DNA from: Erodium maritimum
Lineage: Eukaryota; Streptophyta; Magnoliopsida; Geraniales; Geraniaceae
Reading direction: 5' to 3'
NCBI GenBank assembly: GCA_963921825.1
Contig: OY997589.1
Coordinates: 5,456,001 to 5,520,000, forward strand
Length of the DNA: 64,000 nt
The notes under the pieces are model-generated. The model ran no database searches and was not told the DNA's origin. It saw nothing but the letters and a program-made list of their open reading frames with translations. Of this stretch, positions 25,010-38,540 are shown piece by piece (within the stretch, counting starts at the first letter, position 1; the number at the start of each line of letters is the position of its first letter). The position numbers and the translations under genes are program-made.

Positions 25010-25527
25010 CGAGCCATTAGCTATGGTGGGTCGAGCCGATTATGGGAAAAGGATCGAGCTTTGGGTTAATTGCTACGGCTGCTGGAAGCTCTTGCGGTTG
25101 TTGCGTCGCGGAGGCGGAGGCGCGATTTCGCCGCCGCCGACCAAATGCTCGGCCGTTGATTCCGCCGCGGACGCCGATTGAAGACAACATTTTGGTTCCA
25201 TCCCATTGAAGAACTGAGCACAAAATCAAACGGGTTAGTTTCTGATCTCACAAAGAACTGACCATGTAGATTAACTTACAAACCCTAGTAATTTTGGATG
25301 AACATACGTAGAAATTATGTCAGAAAATGTACGGACGATGATGCTATTAGTTTATTGGGTGATTCAGAGACTTAGAAAATTCACTACCCATTGATTCATT
25401 TGACTATCTCACTCATTATATCGACCCACCATCAATTTATGGATTGATTGTGATTTGAAGTATCCATGTAATTACATGACATTAGTCAAATATTTATTGC
25501 TGGTGATGTTCTTGTTGGTATAGGTCG
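25010..25527. repeat. Duplicated spacer segment X (copy 2)
   Basis: It matches 14510-15235 with internal deletions (shared GATTATGGGAAAAGGATCGA, GGTTCCATCCCATTGAAGAA). Similarity stops at the TATAG at about 25522-25526. It marks another edge of the block duplications in the SRLK cluster. Confidence 0.6.
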
Positions 25528-27048
25528 GAGATTATTTGGATGCGACTGTATTAAATATACATGTAAGCCAAAAGGAGTAGGACCCTTCACACTTTTGGTG
25601 GCCATAGCCATAGGTTGAAGTTTCCTTATCATTTCTTACCTACATTATTGTGATTGTCAAATATCACCACGCCAGTCTTCACAGTTCGTTTCGAGTCAAA
25701 GAGTAATGCAAAGAGGAGGAGTAGAGGTGAAACTCAGCAAAGAGTTATACGACTCTATCTACTACCTTCTATCTCTGCATTTGCTTTGTTTGAGAATCAT
25801 CTGATTTCTGCTGTACCGATTGTTCATCATTATAACCAGACAACACTCTTCCTACTTGCAAAGGTATGTATATGTCGTCTCCAATTTTCGCTTATGAAGT
25901 TTATGGACTAGCTTGGCTCTTCATCTGATTGGTCAAGCCAGCTCTTGGATATGTCTATTTTTTCGTCGTCAATGATTCATGGGGTGTATTTCTGGCTGAA
26001 AAAGATAATGCCTTTCTGCCTCAGCTTCTTGATACAAATACAAACCTTCAAGATAGGAACTGTTGAAAGTTGAAAACATATTGGTAATAGATTGGTATAG
26101 GTCTATGATGTTGCATCACTAGTCACTGAGTATTAACTGAAGTTTGTCTCTAGCATCTCAGCCTATCTCTTAAAGTTGCACTACTCCAAAACTTCAATTC
26201 TACATATCTTGTATAAGATAATTGACTTAGAATAAAATTATAACTTGGTGTTGAACCTGTCTATATCTATATTTGGGATAATTGCAGAAAAGTACCCTGA
26301 AGTATTCATTCTTCCAACTTGTAAGCCTCTTTTTTTATAATTGCAAAAAAGTACCCAAGAACTTGTCTTTTTGTTGCCATTTGTATAAAATGACGACTTT
26401 ACCCTTGCAATTTATATTTTAAAAATAGTGAGTAGTAAAAAACCAAAAAAAAAAACAAATTTTCATATCCTTTACTTTTCTTCCTCTTTGTACTGTACAA
26501 AAAGTAAGAAATTGAAAGGATGAAAATTCGGTTTTTTGTTTTTTACTTACTATTTTTGAAATATAAATGTCCAAGGGTAAAATCATCATGCTATCAAAGA
26601 AGAGGGATACAAGTTGCAAAAAGTGAATACCTCTTGGTACTTTTCTGCAATTAACCCTATTTACTTTCATGCCATCATACTTTTAGGTAAGATAATTTCG
26701 CTAAATAAAAAAAGGCGCCTGAAGTATCAGTGGCTGCGTAAGGCTGCTCAGACAACAGTTTTCTTCTGCAATTGTAATCATCTTATTCTTATGTTTAAAC
26801 TGTTGAGATAATTTTACTGTCCATTGAATTGAAACTATCTGCAGCAACCACCATGATCCTATGAACTGCATTTTTTTCTCTGATTTTGAAGCTGATGGAC
26901 AATGTTTTGTTCCCTCATAAGCCAAAACAAAAATACAAGGCACTGAGCTTTTTTGTTTTGTTTATATCATATTTCTATGTAACCGATCAAGAAAACCCCT
27001 TAAATGTGGCGTATGTTATGTTTCAGGAACAAGAAGTACATTGCACCG
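25528..27048. other. Intergenic region upstream of SRLK gene 6
   Basis: No gene supported. Short open frames here show no recognisable domain. It contains MITE M1 copy 3 (26275-26658). The rest is AT-rich sequence that includes the promoter of gene 6. Confidence 0.5.
26275..26658. mobile_element. MITE family M1, copy 3
   Basis: The left end GGGATAATTGCAGAAAAGTA and right end TACTTTTCTGCAATTAACCC form the same terminal inverted repeat as the copy in gene 2 intron 5, and the internal layout is similar. No clean target duplication is visible. It is an independent insertion upstream of gene 6. Confidence 0.75.
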
Positions 27049-30098
<3,050 letters not shown>

Positions 30099-32782
30099 AA
30101 ATTTTCACCTCTTTCGGAGATTACTGGTTATGAATGCACCCAAGAAGTTCAGATTGAATTTTGATGCGTTCATTGACTTTACAAGGCATATGGTGGTTGA
30201 CTTGGCAGGCTTTGAAGTCTCAAGCGAAAGTGCGTAGATTAGGCGTGGATTTTACACACGGACACCGTCCGCGGACTCCACACATTTTCTTTCTTTTGAC
30301 TTTTTCTGCTAACTTTCCCAAAATGGAATATGATGGTTTATAATTTTCAAACTCAGAATTGAACATGAACAAAATGTATAAGTTGTCTTTTTTTGACGTT
30401 GAACCGAGCTCAATTCTTTGTATCTTTCTTGTAACTACCAGGCATCTGCATTCATATTGGGTTTAACGTTTCGGTCTTTGCCTCAGATTTCGACGATTCA
30501 TCTCAACACGAGTCTTTGTTCATTCACTGCGACAATCGACGACCCAAGTTGGGATTCCATTAGCACGGGCTTACACTCCGCTCCCCTTCTGCCAATTGTT
30601 AGTTGTCATGTAGCGGTCGTTTTGAACAAAATGATTGTTGCTTAGCTGACGGTTAGGTTCAAAAAAATCCCATCGGCCGAAGACAAAGACAAACACGTGG
30701 GGTAGTTGAAATAGCTTTTACCCTATCCCTGTATGTGTGTCCGCAAGGCTGGAAGGCGTCTAAAAGAAAATGGAAGAAAAATAATGGTCGCTAACAACTA
30801 GGAAAACGTGGCCCTCAAACAGGCGAAAAACTCCCAACTAGCACTCATCGGAGAGATGAAGAAGCTCAAGCATCATGAAAAGTTACTTGACATACTTCAA
30901 GAATTGTATAACACAGAGCAATTTTAAATAACATCGGACAGATTAGATTGTTGTTTGAGTAAAATAAAACGGTAAGAAAACCTGATAGCTCATACTTTTA
31001 AGCATTAGTGCATATTGTGTAATTTTGAGTATTCCTTCAAGACCATAATGAAATTATGTTTTTAGTCAATCAATCTAATGTATAATCACATTTAGTTAAT
31101 TACATGAACAAAATTAATAGACGAGTATTTGTTGCTAAAGACAAATCTGGCTTTTCTCTCCTCAACTAACATATAATAACATCCTTAAGGGAAAAACTAA
31201 AATGAAATAATTCACATCATGGAGAATATATTCTTGAAACCAATGATATATTATTGGTCCGTGAGGATACAAGTCAAAATAGGTACACCAAAATATGATG
31301 AGTGGAAAAAATGTCATCTCCAACTCGGTTGAGGCTAAAAGTTTTAGGTGTCATGTCGAGATCCATTTGGGATCATGTTTAGATCATGTCAAGGATTTAA
31401 AATTGTTGATCACTTTTTATAACAAAAATTCAATAACTCATTCGTATTATCATCCGAAGATAATTTTATTAAGAACTATTGTTTGATCCACCTCAAAACT
31501 TTAACGGATTCTTTAAATGTATGAGATATAATACTCAAAACATGAGTAGTAGTCACGAATTTGTTTGAATTTAAAAAGAAACAGAGATCAAGAAAGATTC
31601 TGTGTGGCAAGGTTTAGAGAGAAGATTAGGTTAAAGGTAAGATTATAGAAACATAGATGTGGTTAGTTTCGGATAACCATGAGAATAAAAAATAGTGAGG
31701 TGTCAAGTTTGGTCTGAAATCTGAGGACATTCATGAATTATGAATGCACCAAGAGGCTGAACAAACCTTACAAGAAAGATCCTCCAAGTTTCATGGCCAG
31801 AGAGGCACTGACCATATGCTTCCATCCACAGGACAACCCACCCTTTATTTATCTTAATTGTATTCAATTTCTAGGACACCCTTCCCTCTTTTGCCCCCTA
31901 ATCACTCCATTAATTCCCACCTAATCCAACCCTCAAATTATAGCCTCTTTGAATAACAAGTTTTTTTACCTATACATTATAGATAAGACCCGAAGAATAA
32001 CATGAAGTGGATCAGATAAGTTTAATTATGAGATGTTGTAAAGTTATATCATCTTCATTAAGTAACTTTTGAGATTGAAATCTTTTGCAGAATAACTTTT
32101 TTTCATACGAACTTTAGTTTTATCCTTCATGAAATCGTGGTCGAGTCAGATTTGAATCTGATCGAGCAAAGATATGGCATGGCCAGGATTTTATTAAGAA
32201 TAAAAATGTAAATTCTTTTGTTAGAAAGAAAAGAATATCACATTTGCTGGAGCAATTGAAATGAAAGTTATTTTCTAAATCAACCACGAGTTTTGATCAT
32301 ACGTGAACAAACAACATATTTATATGATAATTTAATAGGATAGACATTGGTTAATCCCCCAAAAAAACTCGAAAAATGGGTATCCTCTGTTGACTAAAAA
32401 GTCTTTATTTTCACCTATCTTCCACAAATATTGTGGAAATTATAAAAGCAAATTGACCAAGACAATGGAAGAAAGGTTAACCAAAACTTGGAACAAAACC
32501 ATCACTCTTTCCTTGCAACCTTCAAGTATTTGACCCTACAAAACCTCCCTCAAATCTTTGGTTATTTTACACCCTGTCTGTTCATGTGAAAAGGGTAGTA
32601 AAATGACCAAAACACCCTTACCGACCAAGAAGACCAATTGCCAATCCTCAAAAAATGACCAAAACACCCCCACATCTTGACCCCCTTCCTGGAAACATAG
32701 TGGCAATTGCAGGCTCTCCAATCCAGAGAATCAAAGCCGACATGCCCAATTGCTTCCAAGAAGAACCACCTTCATCTCCAAG
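30099..32782. other. Intergenic region downstream of the SRLK cluster
   Basis: No gene supported. The gene 6 3' UTR is at the left. The remainder is AT-rich sequence with scattered short open frames that match nothing I recognise. Confidence 0.5.
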
Positions 32783-32790
32783 TATAAATA
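32783..32790 (+). promoter_or_regulatory. Candidate TATA box of the EF-hand gene
   Basis: TATAAATA lies 80-87 bases before the start codon at 32870, followed by a CT-rich leader (CATCTCTCTCTCTC), a usual plant promoter layout. Confidence 0.6.
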
Positions 32791-32869
32791 ATCGGTCGAT
32801 CCTCACACAACCCCACCAACAAAAACCTCTCCAATTCATCTCTCTCTCTCAAAGCTCGGAGCTTTATCA

Positions 32870-33223
32870 ATGGCCGGAGTCAACAAGATGGTTGGGTTCG
32901 AGGATTTGCTGCCGGTGATGGCGGAGAAGCTGGGCGGGGAGGGGCTGATAGAGGAGCTCTGTAATGGGTTCAGGCTGCTGATGGATAAGGAGAAGGGGGT
33001 GATTACTTTAGAGAGCTTGAAGAGGAACTCTGCTTTTCTGGGTCTGCAGGATCTCGGCGAGGAGGAGCTCGCCGGCATGCTCCGGGAGGGAGATTCCGAC
33101 GGGGACGGTGCTCTGAACCAGATGGAGTTCTGTGTCCTCATGTTCAGATTGAGCCCCGTGTTGATGGAGGAGTCGCAGTTCTGGCTTGAAGATGCTCTCG
33201 TGGAGGAGCTTACGAGATCTTAG
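32870..33223 (+). CDS. KIC/PBP1-type single EF-hand calcium-binding protein
   Basis: An intronless 117-residue protein. It matches the small plant EF-hand family that includes KIC (KCBP-interacting protein) and PINOID-binding protein 1: LGGEGLIEELCNGF near the N terminus, MDKEKGVIT, then one canonical EF-hand loop at residues 75-86 (DSDGDGALNQME, with Asp75, Asp77, Asp79 and Glu86 as ligands), followed by FCVLMFRLSP. Family members bind calcium and regulate a kinesin-like protein or AGC kinases; which partner applies here cannot be told. The start is the first ATG after the TATA box and CT-rich leader and fits the family length of about 115-130. No signal peptide or membrane segment. Confidence 0.92.
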   Translation: MAGVNKMVGFEDLLPVMAEKLGGEGLIEELCNGFRLLMDKEKGVITLESLKRNSAFLGLQDLGEEELAGMLREGDSDGDGALNQMEFCVLMFRLSPVLMEESQFWLEDALVEELTRS

Positions 33224-33379
33224 AATTGGGGATTGATTTGTTTAGAAACATAACATTTGGTTTTGAGAGAATTGATCTGAGTAATTTTCCTTGTTTATAG
33301 TGAATCAGTGTTCTTTCTCAATTTGCCATCGTCTTGTTCCTTTTTTCTTCATTTTGTTTTCTCGCAATTGATTGATTAA

Positions 33380-33872
33380 GGAGTTAAATGTAGAAACTTA
33401 CCCTTATGTATTGGTCATGAACACTATGCTATCTTTTTTTTCAAAATCACATTTGCGATACCTTATCTATTGGTCACGCGATTCCGTTAAGAAAAATAGA
33501 CGGTAAAATGTCGTTTTTCCCATTCCATTAGTCATATGACCTAAGTGTCATATAATGGATGGTAAAATGTCGTTTTTCCTTGGTTATTTGACTTTTATAC
33601 ATTTTATAAGGAACATTACCATTGCACCCTCGTTGTTGTTCCTTATAAAATATATAGAGGTCAAATACTTCAGGAAAAAACGTCATTTTACTATCCATTA
33701 TATGACACTTGAGGTCATAAGACTAACGAAATGGGAAAACGGCATTTTACCGTCCATTTTTCCTAACGGAATCGCGTGACCAATAGATAAGGTACCGCAA
33801 ATGTGATTTTGAAAAGGAGGGTAGCATAGTGTTCGTGACCAATACATAAGGGTAAGTTTCAACATTTAACCC
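33380..33872. mobile_element. Long-arm fold-back element (493 bp)
   Basis: The arms of roughly 190 bp are near-complete inverted copies: the left arm carries CTTACCCTTATGTATTGGTC and the right arm GACCAATACATAAGGGTAAG. Pairing continues inward through the CGCGATTCCGTTA motif and its complement to the ATAATGGAT region. Flanking direct repeat TTGATTAA (33372-33379 and 33873-33880). No protein-coding capacity. Transcription would give a long hairpin. Confidence 0.85.
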
Positions 33873-33914
33873 TTGATTAAGGATATAGATCATATCCAAA
33901 TAGGGAAAACTCCC

Positions 33915-34161
33915 GAAAATGATTATTATTTGACTTTACCGTACAAGTTATAATTATTGATTTTCTTATCGTCTAACAAACATGATCCGGCAAACATATT
34001 ATCAAAAATCATAATTTTTCGTTCAAAACACAGAATATTCTGTTTTTTGAACAGAAAATTATTGTTTTTGATAATATATTTGTCGGACTATATTTTTTAG
34101 ACGACAAAAATAATCAATAGATATAACTTGTACTATAAAATCAAATAATAATCATTTTTAA
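33915..34161. mobile_element. Second fold-back element (about 247 bp)
   Basis: A near-palindromic hairpin. The outer arms are AAAATGATTATTATTTGA and its complement at the right; the inner arms pair ATATTATCAAAAATCATAAT with ATTATTGTTTTTGATAATAT and close at a short T-rich loop near 34045. It lies 42 bases beyond the previous element. No target duplication could be assigned. Confidence 0.75.
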
Positions 34162-34967
34162 CTATAACCAACAGGTATCTTCTGGCAAATTAAATAGAAT
34201 CCATCTCATATCATATGTTTATAATCTGAAATATATTTTTATGACTTAATAATAAGAATCATTTGCTCACTTATGAGTTTTTGTAGCTTGTTGTTATTCA
34301 AAAAAACGTCATATGGAGACGTTATTAGCAAAATCTGACATGAACATCTAAAACTAATCGAAAGGTAACAAAATTGTAAAATAGAAAAACTAATTCCGAC
34401 TCGATTGGAGACCAACCATATGAGCCTAAATACTTATAGAGTCTTACATAAGACTCACTAATTGTCTTATGTAACTGCGGATCGTCCCTGGAGATACATC
34501 GTCCTTCGAGTATAACAACATTGAAACTTGGAAATACGAGGGAGAAAAGCGTGACTTTTCCTAAAAAGTAGACCATGTAATAAACGAGGATCGTGTGTGA
34601 TGGTCTGATAGTACAGTGGCAACATCAATAACACGGAAGAGAGCATGCGACTAGGGTTTCTGTTTTCTTGCTTAGGGTCGTACCTTTTAAGAGAAACGAT
34701 TTGATATTTATTCAAATTAAAGTAAATTACTAGATATTGTGAAACAATTTATAAAATTAGCTGCCATATCTGTTTGCATCTTTGACTCGATTTGAGGTGC
34801 TTAGATACGTGAGCCCATAAGCTTGTGCTGCCGTGAACAAAAAGTGGATTGGACTTGGTTGTGGTGCAGGCCACACCACAAGGATGGGCCGATAAGGGTC
34901 ATGGGTTTATTCCATCAACGGGCCCATTTTTTTTTTCACCTGTTGCTTCTTTAGCATGATTCGAATG
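34162..34967. other. Intergenic, nothing recognised
   Basis: AT-rich sequence without a supported gene, RNA or repeat. Short open frames on both strands show no domain. Confidence 0.4.
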
Positions 34968-34975
34968 TATCTCAC

Positions 34976-35546
34976 TAGGGGTGGGCATTGGGTGGTTAAC
35001 CACCAATAGAACTCTTTACGAACCCAACCCGATACTACCGGTTTGACATATTTTGAAACCAGCTCCAACCCAAAAATCATTTTTTTACAGTAAAACCAAC
35101 CAGTTCACTGACCGGTTGGTTAATGGTTTTAACCAACCAACCACTTTACTACATGTAAGTACAAATTTAGATACCAATAACCATACACATGTTTCTATTT
35201 TAAGCCAAAACATATTACTACATTCTCCAAAACAAAAGAAAAATTACATATAAGTTATCGTGTTCTATGTTAGCAATCCGTGTGACACAAAAGAGTGCTC
35301 ATGGACCATTCATCTATATTAGATCAGTGGTTATTATGAAGCCACACGTATATGATGAACATTACCGGTTTGGTTGGTTAACCGATGGTTTAACGTTTCA
35401 AGAACCGACAACAAACCGTTAACTTTACGGTTTGATCATCAAGAACCCGCAACCAACCATTAACTTTCCGGTTGCGGGTTTTCCGGTGCGGTTTCCGGTT
35501 GGTGGTGGTTGGTTTTAGTGATTTTGGTTTTTTTTGCCCACCCCTA
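34976..35546. mobile_element. Non-autonomous hAT-type DNA transposon (571 bp)
   Basis: Terminal inverted repeats are TAGGGGTGGGCA at left and TGCCCACCCCTA at right, flanked by an exact 8-bp direct repeat TATCTCAC (34968-34975 and 35547-35554). An 8-bp duplication is the hallmark of hAT elements. The interior has several CCGGTT/AACCGG-rich subterminal repeats and no transposase. Confidence 0.9.
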
Positions 35547-35554
35547 TATCTCAC

Positions 35555-36999
35555 GATTAGGACGGATCAGGGATTCAGGATTTGTCTTTGACCGGAAAAC
35601 CAAACGAACCGGTATTGGCATAGTTAGTGTTAGATTTTATGGATTCCGATGTTAGTATCGACCGAATAGTAGTCCATATGTTGTCGTTATGAACATCAAG
35701 AACCGCTGATTAATCTATAAACCCGACACTGAACACTTGTTTTTTTCACCAACAACTCTGACGATTACAACCTATACAACTGAGAATGATACAAAATAGA
35801 AGGGGAAGCACGGATTAGGGTAAAAGAAGAATGGTAGATGGACTTGGCCTACTTGTCTTGTACACATATTGAAAGATTTATACGTTATATTGAAGAAGAA
35901 TGGTAGATATATGTTCTAGTTGTACTTTGTGTCCATTAGTTATATTTTTGGTGTGTATGTTTTGGTTGTATTTTAGTCGTGCATTGTTGTTGTACGTTCC
36001 TGGGCGCACTTTGTTGTCCAGTTTTCTTCGATCAGGAGTCGGTATTATTAGGGTGTACCAAGTCTAGAGTCTGTAATATTTACCGTTTTTACTTGATCAC
36101 TTTCATCGGATTACATGTATATATATCTCCGTTACTTGATACATAAAATTATAGCATTACTCCCCTCAAAAACAAAGATTCCACTTACAAAACTGAAAAC
36201 AAGTTAATTTGTCTATCATATATTTCCTTAATTCAAAAATGACAATTTAATCCAAACAAATAATGTTAATTTAAACCTACATAGATAGCATTGGTTAGTT
36301 AAACATATCCATATGAATAGTCTTTTCATAAAAACCAAACCAAATTGATTAAAAGCATAACAGAAGAAAGTAATGAAGTTGGTGAGTGAAAGCAACCCGA
36401 ACCCTAGCCATGTTGAAGAAGGACAAGACACAAAGTAGTAGAGCTTATCGATGTGTCTGCCTATTTAAGCATCTATTCCTGTTCATGTGAATGTATACCT
36501 TTCAAAACCCTAGCCTTTCATTTTATTTTCAGCACTATGTCTATGTATGTACCCATTTCTTTTTGTTAATTCAATCTTATCACTTCACTTAACACTCCAT
36601 TTTTTTGTATTATTGTCTATTCTGTGTTATGCTCTTTCTCTTTAATTTTTTGAGGTACACAAAACGTATATTTACTCTGTCTTAATAGATTTGAGACTAA
36701 AAAGATGAATACAATATTAAATTAATTATGGATAGCTTCCCCATAAAACAAAAAATCAATCAAACATAAACTAAAATTAAGATTTTAATTCTCACCATAA
36801 CACAAATCCGCACCGTCATTCTATGTTATTTTTAGGAGGAAAGACCTTTATTTAAATTAAACAGATGGGTCGAGATATCCCGACCCTAAATTTATAGAAA
36901 TTGACGTCTAGTTGACGGATGATCTAGGATCGGATATCGTAGTCGTCATCTTTAACTCTCGGTACCATAAATATGTGTACATATAGAACCCATTAGAAA
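35555..36999. other. Intergenic, nothing recognised
   Basis: AT-rich spacer with no supported gene. A small inverted repeat or simple-sequence patch occurs in places but nothing could be delimited. Confidence 0.4.
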
Positions 37000-37340
37000 C
37001 GACGATGCAATGTCTAAACCAACGGTCAAACCTGATCCTTATATTATTTTGCATAGAATCCAGTTTTGGGCTTTTACGTTGGCTTGAAAGGAAGGGACTA
37101 CGCCGTCTCTTAGTTGTTGGATGGTGTCGTCGGTTGTGGTTCTTTTTCAGCATATTTGAGCTCTTCCGCCCTCCTCTCAGTTCAGGGTGTTTCTCCCTTT
37201 TCGAACGGTTCGGATGTCTCTTTGTTTTTTCCAACCTTTTGGACTTGTTGGATCTTGTTGTTGGTTTGGTGGTTTGTGGTTTCCCTCCTAGAACCCACAA
37301 TACTGTTTTAATGCATTTCTTTCTAATAAAAAAAAAGAAA
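37000..37340 (+). mobile_element. Probable LINE 3'-end fragment
   Basis: A T- and G-rich stretch ends TTTTAATGCATTTCTTTC followed by AATAAAAAAAAAG near 37325-37338. The same motif, in reverse, is found at the poly(A) end of the - strand LINE at 44755-44785. No RT domain remains in the readable frames. Confidence 0.5.
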
Positions 37341-38532
37341 CTAGAATGTCCTGATGAGGGTCGCTCACGCTTCCACCAAAAATTGTATACCAAACCGTTG
37401 TAAACGTCTAGATAGATGTGGTTGGGTCATTGTTGATAATCGCATAATCTTGAATAGATTGATTCGCAAAGGATGCAACATGGGTGGCCATGTCCTATCC
37501 AATTCAAGTAAGTGCATCTTGATTCTCACCCGACCCTGGTCTGGGGACTCATCCCAGCAAGGCTGCTTCGTAGCCTGCGCCTACTGGACTAGGGAAGCCA
37601 CCTGTACCTCGGTAGGGGTCTTGTCTCCATCGAAGGATCTGGATCGAAAGCAGGAGGTCCTATGCAAACGATGGAAGCCAACAAGAGGCAGGTATCGATG
37701 GACCAGGAAGGGGGTAAACTTGTTGCTCGGGGGATCCATGGGTCCCATTATGTTGGGAAGACTAAGGTAGGGTTGCGTGTAGGGCGACAGACAAGGATGA
37801 GTGGCGGCAGAGGGGATGGTGGCGTCGTCATGACAGTCAGAAGCAAGGAGCGACCAAAATGGAAAATAAGGAGAGAAAACCTTAATGGTTACTTCGGTTA
37901 AAATTGAATTGAAAGAACCATTTATTTAAATACGAAGTTATTCCAATACACGAGTGGTAGAGGTCAGCGGTATGAAAATAAGGAGATTGGGGATGAGAGG
38001 TCCGGTGGCGTGAGTCTGAACTTCGAATTAAAGGGTATTTTTGTCATTTTTCAAAATTTCAGGTCATGTGTCAAACACATAATTGTTTTCCATCCAAAAT
38101 CAAACTAAAAGAGGAACATGTTATTTTGGGAAAACTAGGTATCTTTTAAGCGAAAATTTTAAGTACATGTAGATAAATGAAATATGTAGGTGATTAATTG
38201 TAACTGATAAAATATAACTATAATTAGGTCTTCAACTATCAACTTGAGCTTTTAATTGAGTCAGTCCTTTAATTTAATATAGTATTAGAGCCCAATTCTT
38301 CGTTGACCTGGGCTCAAACCCAACTATCTACAAAAATGTTATTTTCTTCTCCATTTGTCAAATTTACCCCCAAATACGTCAATCTTATCTCTTTTCTCAA
38401 TGGACTCATCTCTTCTTCTATATAATTCACCTCCAAACCCGTAGACGTGTTTGTCCGTGAAGACACATGTTACAATATTAGAACTTCAACTATTAACTTG
38501 CGTTTTTTTAATTGAGTTGATCCTCTACTAAT
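37341..38532. other. Intergenic, unresolved
   Basis: A moderately GC-rich patch at about 37480-37880 could be degraded retroelement sequence but contains no domain I can name. AT-rich sequence follows. Confidence 0.35.
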
Positions 38533-38540
38533 AACTATAA

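Noticed and set aside
36908-37403. Open frames on both strands near a T-rich region
   Set aside because: Compositionally biased, with no domain; the region looks like a LINE 3' end.
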